Made by a program: the position numbers and the translations under genes. Under the pieces are notes generated by a model. It made no database searches. It worked only from the letters and a program-made list of their open reading frames with translations, and was not told the origin of the DNA. A stretch of DNA of 20,869 nt from Bacillota bacterium (GTDB lineage: Bacteria; Bacillota; Clostridia; Lachnospirales; Lachnospiraceae), in assembly GCA_023419655.1 (NCBI GenBank), contig JAEZXP010000071.1, positions 1 to 20,869 on the forward strand, written 5' to 3'. Below, piece by piece: positions 6,887-15,441 of this stretch. Positions within the stretch are counted from its first letter, which is position 1, and each line of letters opens with the position of its first letter.

Positions 6887-8713
6887 TTAATCCTTTTTAT
6901 CCATAAATCGTTTGAGCAATTTGCCCTTTTCTGTATTATCCGCAGGCTCACTCGGTATCGTGATGGTGGATGCCGTCTCCCCCTCGCCAACCGGAAGAAT
7001 CGTAAGTCCATACTCTTCTCCGTAAATAAGCTTAATCCTCTCGTTGACATTGCGGATACCAAGGGAGGTATGGGTGCCTTTTCCTACTTCTTTTATAGGG
7101 GTCTTGGCATCCAGGATACTTTGCACCCTTTCAATGTCCTCCCTGGACATATTCTTGCCGCTGTTAATCACCTGCAGCACCACATTTTCATTCTCTTTAA
7201 AAACCTTAAGCCTTATGCTTCCGCTCTTTACCACCTCTACGCCATGCACCACGGCATTCTCTATAATTGGCTGCAATATCAGCTGCGGAACCAGGGTATC
7301 CAGTAAGGCATCATCAATATCCTTTTCCACTCTAAGCCGCTGTCCAAACCGCATGGAGGCAATATAAAGGTAAGCGTCGGCACACCGCAGCTCCTCCGAG
7401 AGATGAATCAGCTTTTTGTTGGACCTGTCCATACTGTAATCCAGCAAGGTGCCCAACGCCTCAATCATCTTTGTTACCTCCACATCTCCCGCCATCCTTG
7501 CCTGCCAATTCATCATTTCAAGGGTGTTATTAAGAAAATGCGGATTTATCTGGGATTGCAGGGCGATAATCTTCGCTTCTTTCTTAGCCAGCTCCTCGTT
7601 ATATGCATAGTCAATCATGTATTTTATCTCCGAGGACATCCGGTTGAAGGATTGCAGCAGATAGGTGAATTCGGAATTGGGCATCGGCTCGCCTTCCACC
7701 TGCATACCGATATTTCCTTTTTCAAGCTCCTTCGAGGCTCCTATCATTCTGCTGATTGGAATGGTGATATGGCGGGTTATAAAATACAGCATATAGATAA
7801 ATACCGGTATGATGACAATAATGATAATGGCAATTCGGTTTCGTACCTCATTCAGCTCCGAGTAAATGGTATCCTGATTGGCAACCAGTACGGTTGCGAA
7901 GTGGTAATCATCGAATTTCTGCTGGTATAATAACCCCATGTATGCCCCGTCATTTTCTTTCGTCATACTTCTGTTCTTATCCGTCGAATAGCCGGCGCTT
8001 AATTTTTGCAGTATCCCGGACTTTTCAGGCTCGTCCAAGGATTGGTTAAAATAAATCATGGAATCGCTGCTGTTTATAAAAAATCCCATTTCATAATCCT
8101 TATCCTGCGAGATACCGCTAAAAAGCCTGTCCTTATTCAGCTCCAGCACCAATGTACCGAATTTGGTATAATTCGTCGTCGTATAAAAATTCCGGATAAT
8201 ATACAGCTTATTGCCGATTACCCTTACATGGGCATCGGAAGTGTCCATTCCGGTTATTTTGTTCGCTTCGCTTTCTACAATATCGTGATATGTCTGGATA
8301 TAGTCCGCCGGCTGTCTCGAGGTATAATACAGTCTCTGCGGCGCTTCGCTAAGATAAAAAACAGAGATGACAAAACGGTTGTCATTATAGAATTTGCTGA
8401 TGAGATTGCCGTTAACCGCTCTGTAAAAATCAGCATAGCTGATTGTTTCATTCTTGTATTTCTTCCATGCATTTTCGATAACAAGCTCATAGGAGGGTTT
8501 TTTAGAAATAGTAATCGCCTCATCAATCTTTTGCGAATGCAGGGAGGTAAAATTCTTTGTCCATTCCTCCATCAGCATTTCGGTCTTTTCAATGATGCTG
8601 TTACGATAGGATATTGTTATAAATAGGAAGATAAACAAAACCGGCACAATCCAGCAAACAGCCGTTAAGAACAACAGTCTCCTTCTTAGTGATTTTGGTT
8701 TTCTTTGTACCAT
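6887..8713 (-). CDS. YesM-type membrane sensor histidine kinase
   Basis: A 608-residue kinase with the architecture of the YesM family. Membrane helix 1 is at about 13-35, an extracellular sensor (Cache-like) region at 36-290, helix 2 at 292-313, and HAMP at about 314-370. The His-kinase motif ALQSQINPHFLNNTLEMM carries the phosphorylated H392. A GHKL ATPase domain contains QPIIENAVVHG and THTSLGIRNVNERI. The ATG at 8713 follows GGGGGAG with a 7-base spacer; a TATAAT (8734-8729) lies close upstream but without a good -35. It presumably senses chitobiose directly or through the loaded binding protein and phosphorylates the AraC-type regulator at 2619-3395 (inference). Its gene lies just upstream of the binding-protein gene, not next to the regulator. 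Confidence 0.93.
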   Translation of the reverse strand: MVQRKPKSLRRRLLFLTAVCWIVPVLFIFLFITISYRNSIIEKTEMLMEEWTKNFTSLHSQKIDEAITISKKPSYELVIENAWKKYKNETISYADFYRAVNGNLISKFYNDNRFVISVFYLSEAPQRLYYTSRQPADYIQTYHDIVESEANKITGMDTSDAHVRVIGNKLYIIRNFYTTTNYTKFGTLVLELNKDRLFSGISQDKDYEMGFFINSSDSMIYFNQSLDEPEKSGILQKLSAGYSTDKNRSMTKENDGAYMGLLYQQKFDDYHFATVLVANQDTIYSELNEVRNRIAIIIIVIIPVFIYMLYFITRHITIPISRMIGASKELEKGNIGMQVEGEPMPNSEFTYLLQSFNRMSSEIKYMIDYAYNEELAKKEAKIIALQSQINPHFLNNTLEMMNWQARMAGDVEVTKMIEALGTLLDYSMDRSNKKLIHLSEELRCADAYLYIASMRFGQRLRVEKDIDDALLDTLVPQLILQPIIENAVVHGVEVVKSGSIRLKVFKENENVVLQVINSGKNMSREDIERVQSILDAKTPIKEVGKGTHTSLGIRNVNERIKLIYGEEYGLTILPVGEGETASTITIPSEPADNTEKGKLLKRFMDKKD

Positions 8714-8765
8714 ACACAGACTCCCCCGATTATATAAAATCTATATCGATTATTAGTCAGAAACA

Positions 8766-8831
8766 GGCTGTTCCAAATCAATTAATAAAAAGAAAGCATT
8801 GCTTTATCCAACTAATTTTTTTGAAACAGCC
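8766..8831. repeat. 66-base nested inverted repeat between mutase and kinase genes
   Basis: Outer arms GGCTGTTCCAAA (8766-8777) and TTTGAAACAGCC (8820-8831) pair with one mismatch. Inside lies a second perfect dyad, AAAGCA-T-TGCTTT (8793-8805). Neither strand has a strong T-run after the outer stem (TGTTTCT on the minus strand), so termination would be weak. The rest of the 229-base gap shows no gene. It may be a decayed terminator, a processing hairpin or a small palindromic element. Confidence 0.55.
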
Positions 8832-8940
8832 CTTGATTTGATTATCTCTATTTTAACATATATCCGTTCTATTGAATATCCCTATTTACCCATACCGGGA
8901 TGCCGATGCGTTGGTACACCATTGTCAAATTAACTTAACT

Positions 8941-8970
8941 GATTATGAGTGTGTCAGGGTGCTGGAATAA
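8941..8970. repeat. 30-bp diverged repeat, copy B, overlapping the mutase stop codon
   Basis: About 24 of 30 positions match 5227-5256. This copy supplies the last codons of the mutase (YSSTLTHS and stop), so the C-terminal tail may have been recruited from the repeat. Confidence 0.4.
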
Positions 8971-10379
8971 ATCTGCAGGAACTCCTCGAATATCTCACAG
9001 ATATGCACTGCTGATTCGGATTCTGCCATTTCGCAGAAAATACGCAGCAGCGGCTCCGTTCCTGAAAATCTTGCTATAATCCATCCGCCATTCTTAAAAT
9101 AGACCTTGCATCCGTCCAGATATGAAACTCTGTCTATTTCAAAGGGCATATCGGGCAGGCACTTGTTAATAATAAGCGTCTGGTAAATCTCACTCTTCCT
9201 CTCATTCGTAAAGGTATAGTCCCGTTCCTCCATATATAAAGCGCCGTATTCCGCTTCAATTTCACTTATAATCCGGGACAGCCTTTTACCGGTGACAGCC
9301 ATCATCTCGACCAGTAAGGACGCGGCATAGATGCCATCCTTTCCATTAATATGGCCCCTTACAGTCAGTCCGCCGGAGGACTCTCCGCCTATAACGGCAT
9401 TGGTTTCATGCATTTTGGCCGATATATACTTGAAGCCAACCGGAACCTCATGGCATTTTTCCCCGAAGCTTTCCGCTACCCTGTCCAGCAGATGGGTGGT
9501 GGCAATATTTCTAACTGCAGCCCCCCGCCATTTTTTATATTTTACAAGATAGTAATACAGAATCACCAGGATAACATTAGGATGCAGGAATCTTCCGGTG
9601 TCGTCAATAATACCGATTCTGTCCGCATCACCGTCCGTAGCGATTCCGATGTCGCAATGATAGTCCTTTACCCTGTTTATTAAGCTTCTTAAGGTCTGTG
9701 CCGACGGCGAAGGCAGCTTCCCTCCAAATAAGGTGTCGTGCCTTTCATGGATGGTCTGGACATCACACCGGGCTGTCAGAAGGATGGTCTTTAAGGAGGT
9801 CTCACTGACCCCGTACATCGGGTCCAATGCAACCCTTAGTCCTCTCTCCCGTATCGCCTGCATATTGATACTGTTGATAATGTTGTCCAGGTATTCATTT
9901 AATGGATTTATCTCGATGATAAGCTCATCCTTCACCGCCTCCTGATATTCCGCTGCGGCAACCTCACCGTCTGCGATATCCTCAATATAATTCTCGATAT
10001 CCCTGGTCTGAATCTCATCCGCATCCCTGCCGCCATAGGTAAATACCTTGATTCCGTTATAGATAGCAGGATTATGGCTGGCTGTAATCATCATTCCATA
10101 ATGCAGCTCATGCTTCATCACATAATACATAATCAATGGTGTCGGAGAAGAACGGTTAATAAGATAGGAGGTAATGCCCTCCCGGGCGAATACCTCTGCG
10201 GCCCACCGCATTGCCTCCTTTGACAGGAACCTCCTGTCATAGCCAAGCACGATACCATCATCTGCCACGCCCTCATTTTTCATTTTTAGTGCCAACGCTT
10301 TTGAAAGCTTCTGAATATTTGCCTTGGTGAAATCCTCACCGATAATGGCTCTCCAGCCTCCTGTACCAAACTTAACCAT
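8943..10379 (-). CDS. Alpha-D-phosphohexomutase, probably acting on GlcNAc-1-phosphate
   Basis: A 478-residue enzyme of the phosphoglucomutase/phosphomannomutase superfamily with all four active-site loops: phosphoserine loop TASHNP (99-104, S101), metal loop DGDADR (249-254), sugar loop GGESSGG (331-337) and phosphate loop RFSGTEP (437-443). It isomerises hexose-1-phosphate and hexose-6-phosphate. The sugar loop lies between the GEESFG of glucose mutases and the GEQSGH of GlmM, so substrate cannot be fixed by motif. The context is telling: it starts 47 bases downstream of a chitobiose phosphorylase that releases GlcNAc-1-P, and a mutase is needed to feed that product to NagA. The Vibrio chitin-disaccharide locus pairs the same two families (from memory). 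ATG 10379 follows GGAGGT. Confidence 0.9.
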   Translation of the reverse strand: MVKFGTGGWRAIIGEDFTKANIQKLSKALALKMKNEGVADDGIVLGYDRRFLSKEAMRWAAEVFAREGITSYLINRSSPTPLIMYYVMKHELHYGMMITASHNPAIYNGIKVFTYGGRDADEIQTRDIENYIEDIADGEVAAAEYQEAVKDELIIEINPLNEYLDNIINSINMQAIRERGLRVALDPMYGVSETSLKTILLTARCDVQTIHERHDTLFGGKLPSPSAQTLRSLINRVKDYHCDIGIATDGDADRIGIIDDTGRFLHPNVILVILYYYLVKYKKWRGAAVRNIATTHLLDRVAESFGEKCHEVPVGFKYISAKMHETNAVIGGESSGGLTVRGHINGKDGIYAASLLVEMMAVTGKRLSRIISEIEAEYGALYMEERDYTFTNERKSEIYQTLIINKCLPDMPFEIDRVSYLDGCKVYFKNGGWIIARFSGTEPLLRIFCEMAESESAVHICEIFEEFLQIYSSTLTHS

Positions 10380-10426
10380 CCTATGACCTCCTATAATGAG
10401 TAACCTGATATGCTATTGGTCTGTTG

Positions 10427-12817
10427 CTATCCCATAACTACTGTAATTTCATTGATGCTTCCCGCAGGCTGTATCTGAATTTCATCCACCTTCTTCTTAT
10501 TCAGGGTCAGACTTCTTACTCCCTTCATTGCACCCTCCGGATTCAGAACGGTTATACGGTATACTGCTCCCCGCCATTCACGCTCTATCTTAAATTCTTT
10601 CCACTGGGAGGGTATGCAGGGGTCAATCATCAACCTGTCAAACCCGGGTCTGATTCCCAGCATGTAATGGGTTGCGCAGTAATATGCCCATCCCGCTGTA
10701 CCGGTCATAAACGGATGCCTTGCACGGCCAAAAGCCGTATGCTCCCGTCCTACGATGAACTGACAGTAGGAATAAGGCTCTGCCTCTCTGATTTCTATCT
10801 TATCGTTCTGGTAATAGGGGCACAGGGCATCATAGAATTTCATGGCACGGTCGCCTCTTCCCAGCCTGCATTCCGCAGCCCAGGCCCATGGGTTGGGATG
10901 GGAAAAGATTGCTCCATTCTCCTTAAGCCCCGGGTATACCCTGGTAATAAATCCGATATCGTCATCGGCCTCTGTATAGGAAGGGCCGTTCAGCATAATG
11001 CCGTAAGGGGTAAAGAGATGCCTGTCAACCGCATCCATCGCAGATACTCCTTTTTCGTAAGGTGCGGCACCGGACAGAACTGCCCAGGCGTTTGATTCCA
11101 GGTGAATTCGTCCCTCTTTATCATGGTTGGTGCCAATCTTTTTGCCATTCTTCGTGATGCCCCGGATATACCATTCCTCATCCCATAACTGGCTGTCGCA
11201 GGCTTCCTTTACCCGGTCCTTCATCTTCGAATATTTTATGACATCCTCCGGTTTATTTAGGTATTCCGCACAATCGATAAAGTTTCCAAGTGCCCAGTAA
11301 TGAAGGAAGGATACCATGGCACTTTCTCCGCCGCCCAGATTGAGACAGTCGTTCCAATCGGCTCTTAGACCCTTGCATATCCCTGACTTACCGATTTGCT
11401 CATTCGAAAAGTCCAGTATCCTTGTCATATGCTCATATACGGTTCCGCTTCCGCCGTCGGCATAGGTCACCACTTCATCCAGAAGTGAAAATTCTCCGGT
11501 TTCTTTGATATATTCGGCAATCGTACTGACAAGCCACAGGGCATCATCGGAACAGGCCTGGTCAATTCCGTGTATATAATCCTTTTTATCCGGTACGGGA
11601 ACGACGGTGGGTGACTTAAACGGCTTTACTTCCTTATCCGGCTCGAACCATTCCGGCTGGAACAGATGCAGCCCATATCCTTTCGAAACCAGCCCCCGTA
11701 ACAATTCAATGATTCTCTGGCGGCATTTCACAGGATTCGAATGAATGACCATCATGGCATCCTGTGCGGTATCCCGGTATCCCAACCCGGTTCTTCCGCC
11801 GACCTCTATAAAGGAGGCAAACCGTGAGAACAGAATATTTATCTCTGCCTGATAAAGATTCCAGATATTGAGTAAGGTGTTCATCCCTTCACTCGGTGTG
11901 CTTACCCGCAATTTATTAAGCTTCACTGTCCAATAATCTGCCAGCTTCTGAAATTCCCGGTCTACCGTATCCGTATCCGAATACTTCTTTCTTATTCCTT
12001 TGCCGGCAGTACGGTTTCCCTCTCCCAGCATAAAGATTATTCTGATATCCTCACCCGGATGAAGTGTAAATCTCTTATGCAGGGAACCGCAATGATTTCC
12101 CCCTTTTTCATAGGAACCGCCGCATACCCCGTTTATAACAGCCATCGGATTGTCCTCCGTATGATATAAGCCGATAAACTTATCTCTCAGGCAGTCAAAG
12201 CTGTCCGGTTCAAAATTCGAAGTGAAATACTGATAGCCATATTCCTCATAAAACAAATCATGCTCAATAATTCCATCCTCATAGGAGGAGCCGGCGGCAT
12301 AATTACTCATCTGAAAATTACGGTTATCCATATCGATATGATGATAGGAGAACTCCAGATAAGAAAATATGCTTAGTTTCCGGGGCTTGTCACTCTTATT
12401 CTTTATCTTCACATCCCACAGCTCGACTGTATCCTCCAAAGGAATAAACAGTTTCTGCTCCGCGGCAATACCGCTATAATCACAGGAATATTTGGTATAG
12501 GATAAGCCATGGCGGCATTGGTAGTCCGCTTCATCCAGAGATTTGCCCACCGGCTGCCAGGATACGCTCCAGTAATCGCCTGTCTCATCATCCCTAAGAT
12601 ACACATAATGACCCGGACGGTCCATCGGAATACTATTGGCACGAAAACGGGTTATCCGATGATATTCCGGCGACTTGTAGAACATATAGCCTCCGGCAGT
12701 ATGGTTTACAACACAGCACATCTCATTGACCCCCAGATAATTGGTCCACGAGGCCGGTAAATCCACTCTCTCTATTACATACTCCCTGTTCTTATTATCA
12801 AAATATCCGTACTTCAT
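10427..12817 (-). CDS. chbP: GH94 N,N'-diacetylchitobiose phosphorylase
   Basis: A 796-residue cytoplasmic glycoside phosphorylase that splits (GlcNAc)2 with phosphate into GlcNAc-1-P and GlcNAc. It starts MKYGYFDNKNREYVI and keeps the long conserved blocks of the GH94 chitobiose phosphorylases I recall from Vibrio (about 800 residues). Examples are RFASFIEVGGRTGLGYRDTA (332-351), KSPTVVPVPD (401-410), LRADWNDCLNLGGGES (484-499) with the catalytic Asp in ADWND, and AIFSHPNPWAWAAE further on. Domain order is an N-terminal beta-sandwich, linker helices, an (alpha/alpha)6 barrel and a C-terminal strand domain ending WRGAVYRITV. ATG 12817 follows AGGGGGA with an 8-base spacer. It is the first gene of the cluster, and every downstream enzyme fits its products. 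Cellobiose or another beta-linked disaccharide is the alternative. Confidence 0.88.
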   Translation of the reverse strand: MKYGYFDNKNREYVIERVDLPASWTNYLGVNEMCCVVNHTAGGYMFYKSPEYHRITRFRANSIPMDRPGHYVYLRDDETGDYWSVSWQPVGKSLDEADYQCRHGLSYTKYSCDYSGIAAEQKLFIPLEDTVELWDVKIKNKSDKPRKLSIFSYLEFSYHHIDMDNRNFQMSNYAAGSSYEDGIIEHDLFYEEYGYQYFTSNFEPDSFDCLRDKFIGLYHTEDNPMAVINGVCGGSYEKGGNHCGSLHKRFTLHPGEDIRIIFMLGEGNRTAGKGIRKKYSDTDTVDREFQKLADYWTVKLNKLRVSTPSEGMNTLLNIWNLYQAEINILFSRFASFIEVGGRTGLGYRDTAQDAMMVIHSNPVKCRQRIIELLRGLVSKGYGLHLFQPEWFEPDKEVKPFKSPTVVPVPDKKDYIHGIDQACSDDALWLVSTIAEYIKETGEFSLLDEVVTYADGGSGTVYEHMTRILDFSNEQIGKSGICKGLRADWNDCLNLGGGESAMVSFLHYWALGNFIDCAEYLNKPEDVIKYSKMKDRVKEACDSQLWDEEWYIRGITKNGKKIGTNHDKEGRIHLESNAWAVLSGAAPYEKGVSAMDAVDRHLFTPYGIMLNGPSYTEADDDIGFITRVYPGLKENGAIFSHPNPWAWAAECRLGRGDRAMKFYDALCPYYQNDKIEIREAEPYSYCQFIVGREHTAFGRARHPFMTGTAGWAYYCATHYMLGIRPGFDRLMIDPCIPSQWKEFKIEREWRGAVYRITVLNPEGAMKGVRSLTLNKKKVDEIQIQPAGSINEITVVMG

Positions 12818-12980
12818 CCTCCGAATCCCCCTTTACATATTCTGTGCTGCTCCTGCCCTTTGCAGGGTAATATACTATTATTAGTTATATCATAAGATTT
12901 CCCGGAATAATTTTGTATTGCTATGGATGTTAATATTTGATTTATATTGGCTTCTTCGCATAAACATATATAACAAATAA
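12818..12980 (-). promoter_or_regulatory. Probable control region of the chitobiose cluster
   Basis: No gene is seen in this AT-rich stretch before the phosphorylase. Several TATAAT-like hexamers occur on the minus strand (for example around 12868-12893) but none has a good TTGACA partner, as expected if an AraC-type activator is needed. A small perfect dyad CCTGC-N5-GCAGG lies at 12852-12866, between those boxes and the ribosome binding site. I could not define a start site. Confidence 0.35.
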
Positions 12981-13031
12981 GGGCATCATGCGAAATTATA
13001 TTCGGACACCCGATAATTTCACATCATACCC
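12981..13031 (-). terminator. Long hairpin after the ABC permease gene
   Basis: A 25-base arm (12981-13005) pairs with a 22-base arm (13010-13031) around a 4-base loop, with one mismatch, two G-T pairs and a 2-base bulge. On the minus strand it is followed by a T-rich tail (TTATTTGTTATAT). It lies 24 bases after the permease stop and separates the ABC pair from the chitobiose cluster. A terminator is the simplest reading; the length is unusual. Confidence 0.55.
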
Positions 13032-13055
13032 TGTCTCTATCGAATAGTGATTGTG

Positions 13056-14630
13056 TTATTTTAATTTAAAGGTTTTTGGAGCAAGCTTATAGGCGAGAAT
13101 AAATGCCACCACCGCATATAGAATGCAGAATACCGATATGGCACTGCCAAATATCAGGGTCGGTATCTGCTTTCCGATGGCAAAATAGCATACAAAATAT
13201 GTTACAAAATTTGCAATGCTATATGCAGCGCTCTTTGATTCCAGATTAATATTATAGGGCTGAAGCAGATAGTAAAGCACAATGGTGTGAACCGAAAAGA
13301 ACACCGACATTGCCAATATCGACACAAACAGCAGGATATAATTAACCGGCTGATTGGTTCCTCCCGTGATAAACAGCAGGCTTGGCAGTCCTACGGCTAT
13401 TACTGAGGCGGGTATCAGGTTTATGATAATGATGTATTTCAGTCTTTCCACGAATAGAGATAAAATTGCCTTAGGCTGGCGATAAAAGCGATAGGACAGC
13501 ATGCTGTGGTCACAATTCATGAACATCGCCTGTGTGATAGCATTTCCCCGGTTAATGATATACATGACGAACAGAAAATAGGGCAGGGATAAATGCAGCA
13601 AATTATTCAGCTTACCCTTATCCTCCGGAAATAAAAAGCATACGGCGACGGCAGCTATATAGACCAGAATGCAAACCAGGGTAATCCTCTTCGCAGATTT
13701 TGTCATCAGCTTTGAATGACGCTTCATGAATAGCTCATTAAAATACGTATACCCGGTCTTATTGCTGGTGTGGCCTGGTTCAAGAGATATTCTTTTTTGC
13801 ATGGTGAGCCTCTGCGCCTCCGTTACCGCCTCCTTCGACCTCTTGATAGCAAAATTATCCGGGCTTAGCAAATCCTTGTATATCCTTCTGTATTCACCAA
13901 ATTGCAGAATATATTTAAGGGCAAGCACGCCTGGAATAACCATCAATGCAGCTATTGCCCCAAAAATCAATGCACTTACCGCATATCCCAGATAAGGCGG
14001 CAAAAACGCCAGAACAAGCAGGATTGCCACAGACGTCCACTGTACAGGGGAGGGCTTGTTTTCATCCTTTACCTTCTTATCCCTCTTAAATTTCATCAGC
14101 ACCGCAGCCGAATAGCAAAGCTTAAGTGACACCACAAAGACCGGTATGGACAGACAAGTAAGCCTTCCCATGCCGCTGAGCGTACCAAAAATCAAGGAGA
14201 ATACTAAAAATCCTGTAAATGTCTTTAATAAAAAATACAGATAATTCGACAGTGCATACTTTTTTGCACTCATTCTCATAAGACATATGGCGTAAAACTT
14301 ATCCTTCGTAGGGTTAAACATATGGGTGTTAAGAAAGCACCCTGTAATCGTCAGGAACAATATAATGTGCACAAAGCTGTCTGGTGCCGGAGCCTTCATT
14401 CCCTTCGCCGCAAAATAAACCAGCAAAATATAGATTCCCTTGCCTAAAAATATAGAAAAAAACTCTACAATAATACTGATTACATTTATGACCATTTTCA
14501 AATCAGAACTGGCATACAGCGAGGCAGGAAGCAGCTTTTTTATAAGGGGAAGGGATTTGAGCCAGTAAATGATACCGTTGGTCCTATAGGCCCTTCGCAG
14601 TTTAAATGAAATTATAAAAGTGTTAAGCAT
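13056..14630 (-). CDS. ABC transporter integral membrane subunit, unknown substrate
   Basis: A 524-residue very hydrophobic protein with roughly ten to twelve membrane helices and a central hydrophilic stretch (about 250-310) rich in basic residues. I do not recognise a named family. Position and overlap with an ATPase gene make it the membrane partner of an ABC transporter, probably an exporter or immunity-type system because no binding protein is present. The start is ATG 14630, which overlaps the ATPase stop (ATGCTTAA) and follows AAGGGGTG. A GTG at 14639 would extend it by three residues. The overlap implies translational coupling. The gene ends 24 bases before a long hairpin. Confidence 0.8.
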   Translation of the reverse strand: MLNTFIISFKLRRAYRTNGIIYWLKSLPLIKKLLPASLYASSDLKMVINVISIIVEFFSIFLGKGIYILLVYFAAKGMKAPAPDSFVHIILFLTITGCFLNTHMFNPTKDKFYAICLMRMSAKKYALSNYLYFLLKTFTGFLVFSLIFGTLSGMGRLTCLSIPVFVVSLKLCYSAAVLMKFKRDKKVKDENKPSPVQWTSVAILLVLAFLPPYLGYAVSALIFGAIAALMVIPGVLALKYILQFGEYRRIYKDLLSPDNFAIKRSKEAVTEAQRLTMQKRISLEPGHTSNKTGYTYFNELFMKRHSKLMTKSAKRITLVCILVYIAAVAVCFLFPEDKGKLNNLLHLSLPYFLFVMYIINRGNAITQAMFMNCDHSMLSYRFYRQPKAILSLFVERLKYIIIINLIPASVIAVGLPSLLFITGGTNQPVNYILLFVSILAMSVFFSVHTIVLYYLLQPYNINLESKSAAYSIANFVTYFVCYFAIGKQIPTLIFGSAISVFCILYAVVAFILAYKLAPKTFKLK

Positions 14631-15330
14631 CGCCTTCACCCCTTAAAGCATTGATAATCCTATCCTTGAAGGCATTGTTATCCAGGCTTTCTTTCTCTAT
14701 CCTTTCAAGTACTCCGTTGTTTAGAATTACAATGACATCACAAAGGTCCAGCGCCAGCTCCAGAATATGTGTTGAAAATATAATGATATGGTCTTTTTTC
14801 ATATGCCGAAGAAGCTGCTTCATTTCATCCGCAACCACCACATCAAAGGATGTAAGCGGCTCATCCAGCAGAAAAACAGGAGGATTTGCAATGAAGTTAA
14901 CAAGCATCTGCATTTTATTCTTCATTCCGTGGGAATAGTCTTTTATCAATCTGTCCCGGTCCCCGGAATCAAGACTGACAAGATTAAAATAGTCATCGAT
15001 ACTCTTTCCATCGGTAATTTTGCTTTTGTTTATATCCATGAAGAATTTTAAAAATTCCCTTCCCGTTAAAAATTCCGGCACCAGCGGAGTCGACAGTACA
15101 TATCCAATGTCATCAACGGTTGCTGCCCGCAGCATCCCGTTCTCCTCAATCCTATAACTGCCGTCATCAACTTTCATATCCTCATTAATGCAGTTGAATA
15201 ACGTCGTCTTACCGGCGCCGTTACGTCCCAGCAGACCGTATATACAACCGGTTTCAAAGGTAAAGGTTGCTCCGCGAAGTACCTCCTTTTTCTCAAAGCT
15301 CTTTTTGATATTTTCTACTATAAGTTTCAT
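14623..15330 (-). CDS. ABC transporter ATP-binding protein
   Basis: A 235-residue nucleotide-binding subunit. Walker A is GRNGAGKT (35-42), the signature motif is SHGMKNK (133-139), a slight variant of LSGGQ common in exporter-type ATPases, Walker B is VFLLDEP (152-158), and the switch His is H188 (FSTHILE). Like other small drug, bacteriocin or self-protection exporters of Firmicutes it is encoded directly upstream of a single large membrane protein. The ATG at 15330 follows AGGAGAG. Transcription starts from a promoter divergent from the Asp-tRNA ligase leader, and the two promoters carry the same dyad, so the two transcripts may answer to one regulator. No regulator gene is adjacent. The substrate is unknown. 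Confidence 0.9.
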   Translation of the reverse strand: MKLIVENIKKSFEKKEVLRGATFTFETGCIYGLLGRNGAGKTTLFNCINEDMKVDDGSYRIEENGMLRAATVDDIGYVLSTPLVPEFLTGREFLKFFMDINKSKITDGKSIDDYFNLVSLDSGDRDRLIKDYSHGMKNKMQMLVNFIANPPVFLLDEPLTSFDVVVADEMKQLLRHMKKDHIIIFSTHILELALDLCDVIVILNNGVLERIEKESLDNNAFKDRIINALRGEGDA

Positions 15331-15384
15331 GTCAATTTTCTCTCCTATGTTTGTTAATCCATCCTATTTGATTTGTTATTTTTT

Positions 15385-15413
15385 ACAATACCATATTCCG
15401 GTATTTTGTACAA
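15385..15413 (-). promoter_or_regulatory. Candidate promoter of the ABC transporter genes
   Basis: On the minus strand TTGTAC (15413-15408) and TATTGT (15390-15385) are 17 bases apart, with a start expected near 15378 and the ATPase ATG at 15330. The spacer holds dyad copy 1. Note that the plus strand here also reads TTTACA in the same position relative to the dyad as TTGACA has at copy 2. Confidence 0.5.
15387..15405. promoter_or_regulatory. Putative operator copy 1, AATACC-N7-GGTATT
   Basis: A perfect 6-bp inverted repeat with a 7-base centre lies inside the ABC promoter. It is closely similar to the element at 15447-15465 (shared ACAATACC.T.TT.CGGT). A dimeric repressor or activator site is the likely meaning. 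Confidence 0.55.
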
Positions 15414-15441
15414 CAAAAACGACGGCGGGCACAATTTTAGA

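Noticed and set aside
7403..7930. 175-residue plus-strand frame
   Set aside because: Shadow of the kinase HAMP and His-kinase region; composition is that of a reverse-strand translation.
8006..8626. 206-residue plus-strand frame
   Set aside because: Antisense to the sensor domain of the YesM kinase; no recognisable domain and no upstream ribosome binding site.
10270..10300. CcpA cre-like sequence (CCAACGCTTTTG)
   Set aside because: Partial match only and inside the mutase coding region far from any promoter.
10424..11095. 223-residue plus-strand frame
   Set aside because: Antisense to the C-terminal half of the GH94 phosphorylase, which is supported by family motifs throughout.
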